A DNA stretch of 7,061 bases, taken from Pedobacter sp. (GTDB lineage: Bacteria > Bacteroidota > Bacteroidia > Sphingobacteriales > Sphingobacteriaceae). The stretch is from assembly GCA_028287885.1 (NCBI GenBank), contig JAQBOT010000312.1, forward strand, positions 1-7,061. Reading direction: 5' to 3'. Each line of letters starts with the position of its first letter. The stretch's first letter is position 1. The translations under genes were made by a program, and so were the position numbers. This document shows positions 1 to 4,995 of this stretch, one piece after another. The notes beneath the pieces are model-generated. The model was not told the DNA's origin, did not search any database, and worked only from the letters and a program-made list of their open reading frames with translations.

Positions 1-38
1 AAGCGCTCGGATCAACCTATAATCAGTTCCTTTGCAAA

Positions 39-93
39 CAGGCATCAAACAGGGCCCAACCAGGGCCTAAACAGGGCTCAGACAGGGCGAATA
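39..93. repeat. Five 11-bp tandem repeats, consensus CAGGGCCYAAA
   Basis: Units start at 39, 50, 61, 72 and 83 with exact 11-bp spacing: CAGGCATCAAA, CAGGGCCCAAC, CAGGGCCTAAA, CAGGGCTCAGA and CAGGGCGAATA. The CAGG core is constant and the last four share CAGGGC. The period is not a multiple of three, which argues against a coding repeat, and it is close to one helical turn, which would place the cores on one face of DNA. The array is too short, and lacks spacers, to be a CRISPR. Function is unknown. Confidence 0.85.
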
Positions 94-129
94 GCCTTGG
101 TTTCCCCTTGTGTCCGGCCTGTCTGCAGC
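76..129. repeat. Imperfect inverted repeat joining the tandem array to downstream DNA
   Basis: GCTCAGACAGG at 76-86 is the reverse complement of CCTGTCTGCAGC at 118-129 except for one extra base (C126). This gives an 11-bp stem with a single bulge around a 31-nt loop. The left arm lies inside the fourth and fifth tandem units. No T-run follows on either strand, so it is not an ordinary intrinsic terminator. A smaller dyad, CCAAC at 139-143 with GTTGG at 147-151, lies just beyond and is followed by the 8-bp palindrome GGCGCGCC at 150-157. Confidence 0.55.
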
Positions 130-193
130 TCGTATCCACCAACAGTGTTGGCGCGCCGTATAGTACCTTTACTTAAACTGGATACCGGAGGTT

Positions 194-218
194 TGAAGCT
201 GTATATTGCTCAGCTTCA
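194..218 (+). other. Perfect 8-bp stem-loop upstream of the thrS promoter region
   Basis: TGAAGCTG at 194-201 pairs with CAGCTTCA at 211-218 around a 9-nt loop, and two G-U pairs could extend it outward. It lies 160-184 nt before the thrS start. It would belong to the thrS mRNA only if transcription begins upstream of the two -7 boxes at 263 and 301. No T-run follows it. Possible roles are a distal leader arm or the end structure of an upstream transcript. Neither can be settled from the sequence. Confidence 0.45.
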
Positions 219-262
219 GGGCAGAAAGGAATAGAATATGTTCAATCTTTCATAGATGTTCC

Positions 263-270
263 TAAATTTG
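263..270 (+). promoter_or_regulatory. Candidate Bacteroidota -7 box for the thrS operon (distal)
   Basis: TAAATTTG is a full match to the phylum's -7 consensus TAnnTTTG. It would place the transcription start near 275-277 and give a leader of about 100 nt that includes the hairpin at 317-339. No clear TTG -33 element is seen at the usual distance; the best nearby sequence is TGTTCA around 239-244. It is therefore a half-supported promoter. Confidence 0.4.
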
Positions 271-300
271 CAAAAACGGTAGAAAGCTTAATTATTAATT

Positions 301-308
301 TACCTTTG
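301..308 (+). promoter_or_regulatory. Candidate Bacteroidota -7 box for the thrS operon (proximal)
   Basis: TACCTTTG is also a full match to TAnnTTTG. Initiation from it would start at about 312-316, directly before the hairpin at 317-339, making that hairpin the 5' end of the mRNA. A convincing -33 TTG is missing at the usual spacing. It may act with or instead of the distal box at 263-270. Confidence 0.35.
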
Positions 309-316
309 CTTTCGTA

Positions 317-339
317 AAAATCACGGCGTAAGTGATTTT
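317..339 (+). promoter_or_regulatory. thrS leader hairpin with a tRNA-Thr anticodon-like loop
   Basis: AAAATCAC at 317-324 pairs perfectly with GTGATTTT at 332-339 and closes a 7-nt loop, GGCGTAA (325-331). Numbered as a tRNA anticodon loop (32-38), the loop has C34 G35 U36 A37 A38. That is the tRNA-Thr(CGU) anticodon followed by the two As usual in threonine tRNAs; position 33 is G instead of U. The CGU lies about 50 nt before the thrS AUG. In E. coli, thrS translation is repressed by ThrRS binding a leader arm that mimics the tRNA-Thr anticodon arm. A similar operator here is inference, but it fits both the motif and its place. An overlapping weaker stem (299-303 with 314-318) could compete with it. 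Confidence 0.5.
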
Positions 340-377
340 AGAATCTTATAATTTTAACTTATAAATCATAGTTGTAG

Positions 378-2303
378 ATGATTAACATTACACTACCGGA
401 CGGTTCTATTCGTCCGTATGAACAGGGCACAACAGCCCACCAGATAGCCTTGTCGATATCAGAAGGATTAGCAAGGAACGTTTTAGCAGCAGAAGTTAAC
501 GGAGAAGTTTGGGATTCATCCCGACCAATTGAAGCTGACTCGACTGTAAAGTTGCTGACCTGGAATGACAATGCGGCAAAAGCCACTTTCTGGCATTCTT
601 CAGCTCACTTAATGGCTGAAGCGCTTGAAGCACTTTATCCAGGTACAAAGTTTGGTATCGGACCTGCAATTGAAACTGGCTTTTACTATGATGTAGATTT
701 TGGAGAACGCGACTTCTCGTCTGACGACTTCAAAGCTATTGAAAGCAAAATGCTTGAACTGGCTAAGCAAAAAGAGGTTTTTGAGCGTACTGCAGTCTCG
801 AAAGCTGATGCTATTGCTTATTTCAATGAGAAAGGTGATGAGTACAAGCTGGACTTGTTACAGGGCCTGGAAGACGGTAAAATCACGTTTTACAAGCAAG
901 GTCAATTTACAGATCTTTGTCGCGGACCGCATATCCCTCACACAGGTTTCATCAAAGCTGTTAAGCTAATGAACGTTGCCGGTGCATATTGGCGTGGCGA
1001 TGAGACCAAGAAACAACTAACACGTATCTACGGGGTTACCTATCCAAAGCAAAGTGAACTTACGGAGTATCTTCTAATGATTGAAGAGGCGAAGAAAAGA
1101 GATCATAGGAAACTCGGTAAAGAACTTGAACTCTTTGCTTTCTCTGAGAAAGTTGGTGCTGGATTGCCTTTGTGGCTTCCAAAAGGTACAGCTTTAAGAG
1201 AACGTTTGGTTCAGTTTTTAACGAAAGCACAAGGTAAAGCCGGATATGAGCAGGTGATTACACCTCATATTGGACATAAAAACCTATACATCACTTCCGG
1301 TCACTGGGAGAAATATGGAAAGGACAGCTTCCAGGCGATAAAAACACCGCAGGAAGGCGAGGAGTTCATGTTAAAGCCAATGAACTGTCCACACCATTGT
1401 GAAATTTACAAGGTAAAGCCGCGTTCTTACAAAGATCTGCCTCTGCGTTTCGCTGAGTTTGGAACCGTTTACCGGTATGAGCAAAGTGGCGAATTACATG
1501 GACTGACCAGGGTAAGAGGCTTTACACAAGATGATGCGCATTTGTTTTGCCGTCCTGACCAGGTAAAAGAAGAGTTTAAGAAGGTTATTGACCTGGTTTT
1601 ATATGTATTTAAAGCCTTAGGCTTTACAGAATATACTGCACAAATTTCACTGCGTGATCCGGAAAACAAAAGCAAGTACATCGGGAGTGATGAAAATTGG
1701 CGTTTGTCTGAGAATGCAATCATTGAAGCCGCTGCAGAAAAAGAACTGTCTACGGTTGTAGAATATGGCGAAGCAGCTTTCTACGGTCCTAAGCTTGACT
1801 TTATGGTTAAGGATGCTTTAGGAAGAAAATGGCAGTTGGGTACCATCCAAGTGGATTACAATTTACCTGAAAGGTTTGAATTGGAATATACAGGAAGTGA
1901 TAACCTAAAGCACCGCCCGGTGATGATTCACCGCGCACCTTTTGGTTCTCTGGAACGATTTGTTGCTGTGTTGATTGAGCATTGCGCGGGTAATTTCCCA
2001 TTGTGGTTGTCGCCAGAACAATATATCATTCTTCCTATTTCAGAAAAATATGAAGAATATGCGAAAAAAGTTTTAGATGAATTAAATAATGCCGATATTC
2101 GCGGTTTGATTGACTTTCGTGATGAAAAGATCGGAAGGAAGATCAGGGACGCAGAGGTTAAAAAGATCCCATATATGCTCATCATCGGAGAAAAAGAGAT
2201 GGCAGAAGGAAAACTGGCTGTGCGCAAGCATGGCGAAGGAGATATTGGTGAGATGACCCTGCAAGAATTTAGTGAATTATTGAATAAAGAAATTACAATT
2301 TAA
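378..2303 (+). CDS. thrS: Threonyl-tRNA synthetase
   Basis: This cytoplasmic class II synthetase charges tRNA-Thr with threonine using ATP and edits mis-attached serine. At 641 residues it matches the E. coli enzyme in length. Domain order is TGS (about 1-62), editing domain (about 63-224) with H73-x3-H77 and C181 followed by H185, catalytic core (about 242-535), and anticodon-binding domain (about 545-641). The expected zinc ligands of the active site are C337 (MNCPHH), H388 (DDAHLF) and H518 (MIHRA). Motif 2 ([12 protein letters not shown], 357-368) and motif 3 (GSLER, ending at R527) are intact. The ATG at 378 gives the family N-terminus [10 protein letters not shown]. It is the first gene of the thrS-infC-rpmI-rplT operon, with only 13 bp before infC. 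A leader hairpin at 317-339 may mediate autoregulation. No damage is visible. Confidence 0.98.
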   Translation: MINITLPDGSIRPYEQGTTAHQIALSISEGLARNVLAAEVNGEVWDSSRPIEADSTVKLLTWNDNAAKATFWHSSAHLMAEALEALYPGTKFGIGPAIETGFYYDVDFGERDFSSDDFKAIESKMLELAKQKEVFERTAVSKADAIAYFNEKGDEYKLDLLQGLEDGKITFYKQGQFTDLCRGPHIPHTGFIKAVKLMNVAGAYWRGDETKKQLTRIYGVTYPKQSELTEYLLMIEEAKKRDHRKLGKELELFAFSEKVGAGLPLWLPKGTALRERLVQFLTKAQGKAGYEQVITPHIGHKNLYITSGHWEKYGKDSFQAIKTPQEGEEFMLKPMNCPHHCEIYKVKPRSYKDLPLRFAEFGTVYRYEQSGELHGLTRVRGFTQDDAHLFCRPDQVKEEFKKVIDLVLYVFKALGFTEYTAQISLRDPENKSKYIGSDENWRLSENAIIEAAAEKELSTVVEYGEAAFYGPKLDFMVKDALGRKWQLGTIQVDYNLPERFELEYTGSDNLKHRPVMIHRAPFGSLERFVAVLIEHCAGNFPLWLSPEQYIILPISEKYEEYAKKVLDELNNADIRGLIDFRDEKIGRKIRDAEVKKIPYMLIIGEKEMAEGKLAVRKHGEGDIGEMTLQEFSELLNKEITI

Positions 2304-2310
2304 AAAGAAT

Positions 2311-2319
2311 ATAAATTTG
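2311..2319 (+). promoter_or_regulatory. infC: Non-AUG start site of infC
   Basis: The frame reads ATA AAT TTG GCA, and TTG (2317-2319) is the conventional choice. The preceding 13-bp gap is A-rich with no clear Shine-Dalgarno sequence. AUG is absent from the whole upstream open frame, so a rare start is certain even if its exact codon is not. If initiation were at ATA (2311), the site would belong to the class of start codons that IF3 itself discriminates against, as with AUU of E. coli infC. Confidence 0.7.
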
Positions 2320-2886
2320 GCATTAGGAAGACCAGGATTTAATAGGGGACCACGTCCTCCTTTTAAGAAAAAAGAAGCAGAACATAATATTAATCAGTTT
2401 ATCAGGGCTCAGGAGGTCAGATTAGCTGGAGATAATGTTGAACCAGGGATTTATCCTTTGGCAAAAGCTTTGGCCTTAGCCGATGAAGCAGAACTGGATC
2501 TTGTTGAAATTTCTCCTAATGCTGTACCGCCGGTTTGTAGAATAATCGACTACAGCAAGTTCGTATACGAACAAAAGAAGAAGCAAAAAGAGATTAAGTC
2601 TAATGCAAAACAGACTGTTATTAAGGAGATCCGTTTTGGACCGAATACCAATGATCACGATTTTCAGTTTAAACTGAAGCACGCGGTTAGTTTCCTTGAA
2701 AATGGCGAGAAAGTACGCGCATACGTTCACTTCAAAGGACGGGCAATTGTTTACAAAGAGCAGGGAGAGATTCTTTTGCTTAAGTTTGCCCAAGCTCTGG
2801 AAGATATAGGTAAAGTAGAATTATTGCCTAAATTGGAAGGAAAACGGATGTTTCTAACACTTGCTCCTAAGGTTGCTAAGAAATAA
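2317..2886 (+). CDS. infC: Translation initiation factor IF-3
   Basis: IF3 binds the 30S subunit, keeps it free of 50S, and checks start-codon and initiator-tRNA pairing. The 189 residues comprise a basic Gly/Arg/Pro/Lys-rich leader (1-22), an N-terminal domain (about 23-92, with IRAQEVRL and [15 protein letters not shown]), a short linker, and the C-terminal domain (about 100-185, with [17 protein letters not shown] and VHFKGRA). No ATG exists in this frame between the in-frame TGA at 2281 and Met178, so the start must be non-AUG. TTG at 2317 is the best choice; ATA at 2311 is the nearby alternative. E. coli infC starts with AUU and uses it for autoregulation. It lies 13 bp after thrS and 24 bp before rpmI and is clearly co-transcribed. 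Confidence 0.96.
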   Translation: MALGRPGFNRGPRPPFKKKEAEHNINQFIRAQEVRLAGDNVEPGIYPLAKALALADEAELDLVEISPNAVPPVCRIIDYSKFVYEQKKKQKEIKSNAKQTVIKEIRFGPNTNDHDFQFKLKHAVSFLENGEKVRAYVHFKGRAIVYKEQGEILLLKFAQALEDIGKVELLPKLEGKRMFLTLAPKVAKK

Positions 2887-2910
2887 ATAAATTACATAAA
2901 TAAACAGGTT

Positions 2911-3111
2911 ATGCCAAAAATGAAAACCAATTCCAGTGCTAAAAAGCGTTTTTCGCTTACTGGAACCGGTAAAATTGCACGTAAGAATGCATTCAAAAGT
3001 CACATCTTAACAAAGATGTCAACTAAGCGTAAGCGCAATTTGGGTCACACCAGTATGGTGTCGGCAGCAGATATGGGAAACGTTAAACGTATGCTCTGCA
3101 TCGGTAAATAA
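2911..3111 (+). CDS. rpmI: 50S ribosomal protein L35
   Basis: This is a small, strongly basic component of the large ribosomal subunit. The 66 residues begin [14 protein letters not shown] and contain the family pattern [27 protein letters not shown], recognisable at about 18-44, which is normal family length. It sits between infC and rplT in the usual bacterial order, 24 bp after infC and 74 bp before rplT. The leader is A/T-rich with no clear ribosome-binding sequence, as is usual in this phylum. Nothing is odd in the protein. Confidence 0.97.
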   Translation: MPKMKTNSSAKKRFSLTGTGKIARKNAFKSHILTKMSTKRKRNLGHTSMVSAADMGNVKRMLCIGK

Positions 3112-3137
3112 TTAATTTTTAACCAGGTACCCGGTAG

Positions 3138-3145
3138 TAAGTTTG
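3138..3145 (+). promoter_or_regulatory. Possible internal -7 box before rplT
   Basis: TAAGTTTG fits TAnnTTTG exactly and lies in the unusually wide 74-bp gap between rpmI and rplT. It would start a transcript near 3150, about 35 nt before the rplT ATG. No TTG is present at a suitable -33 distance. A small imperfect dyad around GGTACC (3122-3135) precedes it. The gap could instead serve L20 feedback control, but I see no recognisable L20 leader fold. Confidence 0.25.
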
Positions 3146-3185
3146 CTGAAATACGCAACACCGTTTATCAAAAAACAACATCACT

Positions 3186-3530
3186 ATGCCACGTTCGGTA
3201 AACGCAGTCGCTGCAAGAAGAAGAAGAAAGAAAGTCCTTAATATGGCCAAAGGCTATTGGGGATCAAGAAGTAAAGTATTTACAATTGCCAAAAACACGG
3301 TAGAGAAAGGTTTGCAATATGCTTACCGTGACCGTAAAGTTAAGAAAAGAGAATTCCGTGGATTGTGGATTCAACGTATTAACGCTGGAGCACGTCAACA
3401 TGGAATTTCATATTCTCAGTTGATTGGTAAATTAGCTACTAAGAACATCGGCTTAAACCGTAAAGTATTAGCAGATTTAGCTATGAACCATCCTGAGGCT
3501 TTCAAAGCTGTTATTGACTTAGTTAAATAA
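3186..3530 (+). CDS. rplT: 50S ribosomal protein L20
   Basis: L20 binds 23S rRNA and is needed early in large-subunit assembly; in several bacteria it also represses its own operon. The 114 residues have the family layout: a long basic N-terminal helix ([20 protein letters not shown], 1-20, then [10 protein letters not shown]) and a globular C-terminal half with [14 protein letters not shown] (58-71) and a Ser-Gln-Leu-Ile-Gly segment near 77-81. Length is typical. It is the last gene of the operon and is followed at once by a strong terminator (3555-3583). Confidence 0.97.
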   Translation: MPRSVNAVAARRRRKKVLNMAKGYWGSRSKVFTIAKNTVEKGLQYAYRDRKVKKREFRGLWIQRINAGARQHGISYSQLIGKLATKNIGLNRKVLADLAMNHPEAFKAVIDLVK

Positions 3531-3554
3531 GCATTACTACTTTATTGCTATACA

Positions 3555-3583
3555 AAAAAAGGGAGCTATTTGCTCCCTTTTTT
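3555..3583. terminator. Bidirectional intrinsic terminator between rplT and the Spy-like gene
   Basis: GGGAGC at 3561-3566 pairs with GCTCCC at 3572-3577 around a TATTT loop. A run of A (3554-3560) precedes the stem and six T (3578-3583) follow. Read rightward it ends the thrS-rplT operon, 24 bp after the rplT stop. Read leftward the A-run becomes a U-run and the same hairpin ends the minus-strand gene whose stop is at 3602-3604. Confidence 0.93.
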
Positions 3584-3601
3584 ATTGTTCCGTTTTTTAA
3601 G

Positions 3602-4015
3602 CTATGACTCCTTAGTGGTTTCTTCCTTCGGGCCACGGTGATGATTTCCTCTGCGGTCTCTCATTTCCGATTTCTTTTTCTCACGCAAAGCTTCATAGGT
3701 CTTTTTCTGATCTGCAGTTAAGATTTGTTCTAACTTCGCATCGTTGGCTTTCATGAAGGCCTGACGCTCTTCCATCTTCGACTTCATGGCTTCGTGATTT
3801 CCCTTACGCCATTCATCTGCTTTCTTAATTCTGTCAACTTCCAATTTGTAAACTTTAGTCTTCTGTTCGTCGCTTAGCGAAAGCTTGGCCTTTAGGTTCG
3901 TTGCAACTTTCTCCGCTTTCTGTTCTGGAGTAAGTTCAACTCTATTTGCTTTCTGTGCGTAGCTCGCAGTCAATGCTGTTACTGCAAGTGCTAATGTTAA
4001 AATTATCTTTTTCAT
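3602..4015 (-). CDS. Exported Spy/CpxP-like LTxxQ-motif protein
   Basis: This 137-residue protein has a clear signal peptide (MKK, then a hydrophobic run, cleavage likely after ASYA at 20), so it should act in the periplasm. The mature part is highly charged and helical, with three LTxxQ-type motifs: LTPEQ (28-32), LSDEQ (47-51) and LTADQ (99-103). The tail is basic and His/Arg/Glu-rich (120-137). This layout resembles the small Spy/CpxP-like helical proteins of Bacteroidota, some of which act as ATP-independent chaperones or envelope-stress proteins. The exact role here is not known. It lies 68 bp downstream of the repressor gene on the same strand. I see no TAnnTTTG box in the gap, so co-transcription is possible. 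A 27-bp inverted repeat abuts its ATG. Confidence 0.8.
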   Translation of the reverse strand: MKKIILTLALAVTALTASYAQKANRVELTPEQKAEKVATNLKAKLSLSDEQKTKVYKLEVDRIKKADEWRKGNHEAMKSKMEERQAFMKANDAKLEQILTADQKKTYEALREKKKSEMRDRRGNHHRGPKEETTKES

Positions 4016-4042
4016 TTATCTATTGTTTTTAGGAATAGATAA
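4016..4042 (-). repeat. 9-bp inverted repeat touching the start codon of the Spy-like gene
   Basis: TTATCTATT at 4016-4024 and AATAGATAA at 4034-4042 are perfect reverse complements separated by 9 bp. On the minus-strand mRNA the right arm ends directly before the AUG (complement of 4013-4015), so folding would occupy the ribosome landing area. Only one of the nine pairs is G-C, so the RNA hairpin would be weak. It could instead be a protein-binding dyad. It lacks a GC stem and U-run, so it is not a terminator for the repressor gene. Confidence 0.6.
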
Positions 4043-4083
4043 GAATAAAGGGCTAAAGTTTAATTCCAGAGTGTTAAATTATG

Positions 4084-4863
4084 TTAATTGCTTTTGTTCA
4101 GGTTCGAAAGCGATTTCTGCATCTGAGACATCATATGGGTTAAAGTTTCAATTGAAGGCTCAGGTGCAGCGTCCGGCATACTTGATGTGATATATGCTTT
4201 GGCCTTCCAAATCTCCAGTATGTCTTCAGGTGCAATGGTATAAGGGTCATACATCTTGTTATCGGATATTAACTTTAGCTCTTTATTCTCCTTGAACTTG
4301 TTGCCAACGCGTTTATAGACAACGCCTTCGTTTTTACTGATGATAACGTAAGTTTCTCCAGGTTTGATATCTGTCCAATTCTCGACGTATTCGCCGATAA
4401 CGACACTACCCGGCTGTATCGGAAGCATGGAGTCTCCCATGATTTCAAAGCCCCTGAATGTTCCCTGTTTTAAGGATGGGAGAGGCAGTTGAAATTTTGG
4501 AAGATCTTTGATGTACTCTGGATCTGCAAATCCGTTCAGGTAACCTGCACTTGCTTTCACCGGAACAAGTTCTATGTTCTCGTTGTCATCCTTATCAACA
4601 GAGATACTCAGTATGCGAAGATTTGCACCGGAGCTTTTCTGCTTTGGTTTCCACTTGTCATTTATTTCTTCATTTATGAACTCATCGATCGTAAACTCGT
4701 AATACTCTGCTATCTTTTTTAGCAAATCATATTTTGGCTCTGCACGATCTTCCTCATAAGCACCAACAAGGGAACGCTTAATTCCAAGGGCATCAGCAAA
4801 TTGCTGCTGTGTTAGGCCTTTTTTCTTTCTTAAGTACTTAAGATTCGATGAAATATTTGACAT
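4084..4863 (-). CDS. XRE-family HTH repressor with C-terminal S24 (LexA/CI-like) peptidase domain
   Basis: This is a 259-residue cytoplasmic DNA-binding regulator. Residues 7-62 form an XRE helix-turn-helix (LRKKKGLTQQQFADALGIKR, 11-30). After a linker comes an S24 domain (about 95-225). It has a candidate cleavage site Ala106-Gly107 (KASAGY), nucleophile Ser145 (MGDSM) and general base Lys184 (VVYKR). The Ser-Lys spacing of 39 is close to LexA's 37. These are the parts needed for RecA-stimulated self-cleavage in LexA and phage CI; whether this protein does so is inference. A charged tail (about 226-259) follows. It is divergent from the GIY-YIG-like gene across a spacer packed with TTAGTA half-sites, which suggests autoregulation plus control of that neighbour. 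No umuD/umuC or phage genes are adjacent. It is most likely a chromosomal stress regulator, less likely a prophage relic. Confidence 0.9.
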   Translation of the reverse strand: MSNISSNLKYLRKKKGLTQQQFADALGIKRSLVGAYEEDRAEPKYDLLKKIAEYYEFTIDEFINEEINDKWKPKQKSSGANLRILSISVDKDDNENIELVPVKASAGYLNGFADPEYIKDLPKFQLPLPSLKQGTFRGFEIMGDSMLPIQPGSVVIGEYVENWTDIKPGETYVIISKNEGVVYKRVGNKFKENKELKLISDNKMYDPYTIAPEDILEIWKAKAYITSSMPDAAPEPSIETLTHMMSQMQKSLSNLNKSN

Positions 4864-4892
4864 AAAATAAAAGTTTATAAATAATTTGTTTT

Positions 4893-4909
4893 TACTAATA
4901 TTGTTAGTA
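4893..4909. promoter_or_regulatory. Candidate repressor operator: TACTAA-N5-TTAGTA dyad
   Basis: TACTAA (4893-4898) and TTAGTA (4904-4909) form a perfect dyad with a 5-bp centre, 17 bp in all, a size suited to a dimeric HTH repressor. It lies in the 5' leader of the divergent repressor gene. The same TTAGTA half-site recurs at 4927-4932 and 4958-4963. Binding by the 4084-4863 product is inferred from position. Confidence 0.6.
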
Positions 4910-4924
4910 TTATTGTACCAATAA
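4910..4924. promoter_or_regulatory. Second dyad abutting the first operator: TTATTG-N3-CAATAA
   Basis: TTATTG (4910-4915) and CAATAA (4919-4924) are perfect reverse complements with a 3-bp centre, starting on the base after the first dyad ends. Its arms differ from TTAGTA, so it may bind a different protein or simply reflect AT-rich sequence. Its exact abutment with the first dyad makes it worth noting. Confidence 0.4.
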
Positions 4925-4926
4925 AG

Positions 4927-4963
4927 TTAGTAATATTTATTCGATCTGCAAATATATTTAGTA
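4927..4963. promoter_or_regulatory. Two further TTAGTA half-sites in the divergent spacer
   Basis: TTAGTA occurs at 4927-4932 and 4958-4963, in the same orientation as the copy at 4904-4909. GTTAGTATTAT (4903-4913) and GTTAGTAATAT (4926-4936) match at 10 of 11 bases, 23 bp apart. The copy at 4958-4963 sits between the -33 and -7 elements of the proposed minus-strand promoter and overlaps the plus-strand -7 box. Occupancy could therefore shut both promoters. Confidence 0.5.
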
Positions 4964-4977
4964 ATTACCTTATTCAA
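4949..4977 (-). promoter_or_regulatory. Promoter of the S24 repressor gene
   Basis: On the minus strand, TATATTTG (complement of 4949-4956) fully matches TAnnTTTG. A TTG (complement of 4975-4977) lies 18 bp upstream of it, within the range reported for Bacteroidota -33/-7 pairs. Transcription would start near 4944, giving a leader of about 80 nt that carries both dyads. This is the best-supported promoter in the window. Confidence 0.6.
4953..4960 (+). promoter_or_regulatory. Candidate -7 box of the GIY-YIG-like gene
   Basis: TATATTTA matches TAnnTTTG at all but the last base and overlaps the minus-strand -7 box by four bases (4953-4956). The start would fall near 4965-4967, about 30 nt before the ATG at 4996. 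No TTG -33 is visible; TTAG at 4927-4930 is the nearest candidate. A weak basal promoter would fit a gene needing an activator or de-repression. Confidence 0.35.
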
Positions 4978-4995
4978 TACCTTAAACCAATCCTG

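Larger units (their letters stand above)
1..240. other. GC-rich upstream segment with no defensible gene
   Basis: I cannot assign a gene here. GC is about 61% over 51-160, against about 27% over 241-360, so the base composition changes sharply before the thrS promoter region. The plus-strand frame beginning at base 1 stays open to a TAG at 232-234 (77 codons, ending in residues LQGRKE), so the tail of an upstream gene is possible. However, the frame runs through an 11-bp tandem repeat, which shifts frame at every unit, and a second plus frame is also open to about 173. The open frames are therefore weak evidence. The segment holds the tandem repeat at 39-93, an inverted repeat at 76-129, a short dyad at 139-151 and a hairpin at 194-218. 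I see no tRNA, rRNA or tmRNA signature. Confidence 0.5.

Noticed and set aside
39..93. CRISPR array
   Set aside because: The units are 11 bp and directly joined, with no spacers.
1..234. Open plus-strand frame of 77 codons running in from the left edge to TAG at 232
   Set aside because: It could be a gene tail, but it crosses a frame-shifting 11-bp tandem array, a second frame is also open to about 173, and the GC-rich composition makes stops rare by chance. The residues match no family I recognise.
317..339. Hairpin read as an intrinsic terminator
   Set aside because: The stem has few G-C pairs, the T-run is part of the stem, and it lies directly upstream of thrS.
1..377. tRNA, tmRNA or other known RNA gene upstream of thrS
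   Set aside because: The text CAGCTC...CCACCA near 126-140 resembles an acceptor end, but no matching 5' strand, T-arm or anticodon arm is present.
1469..2264. Several minus-strand open frames inside thrS, and similar ones inside infC, the repressor, GIY-YIG-like and barrel genes
   Set aside because: They are shadows of well-supported genes and show no family features of their own.
3112..3185. Known L20 leader type before rplT
   Set aside because: I could find only weak 4-6 bp stems and none of the recognisable pseudoknot arrangement.
4084..4863. Prophage origin of the S24 repressor
   Set aside because: No integrase, structural or lysis genes flank it, and the neighbours look chromosomal.
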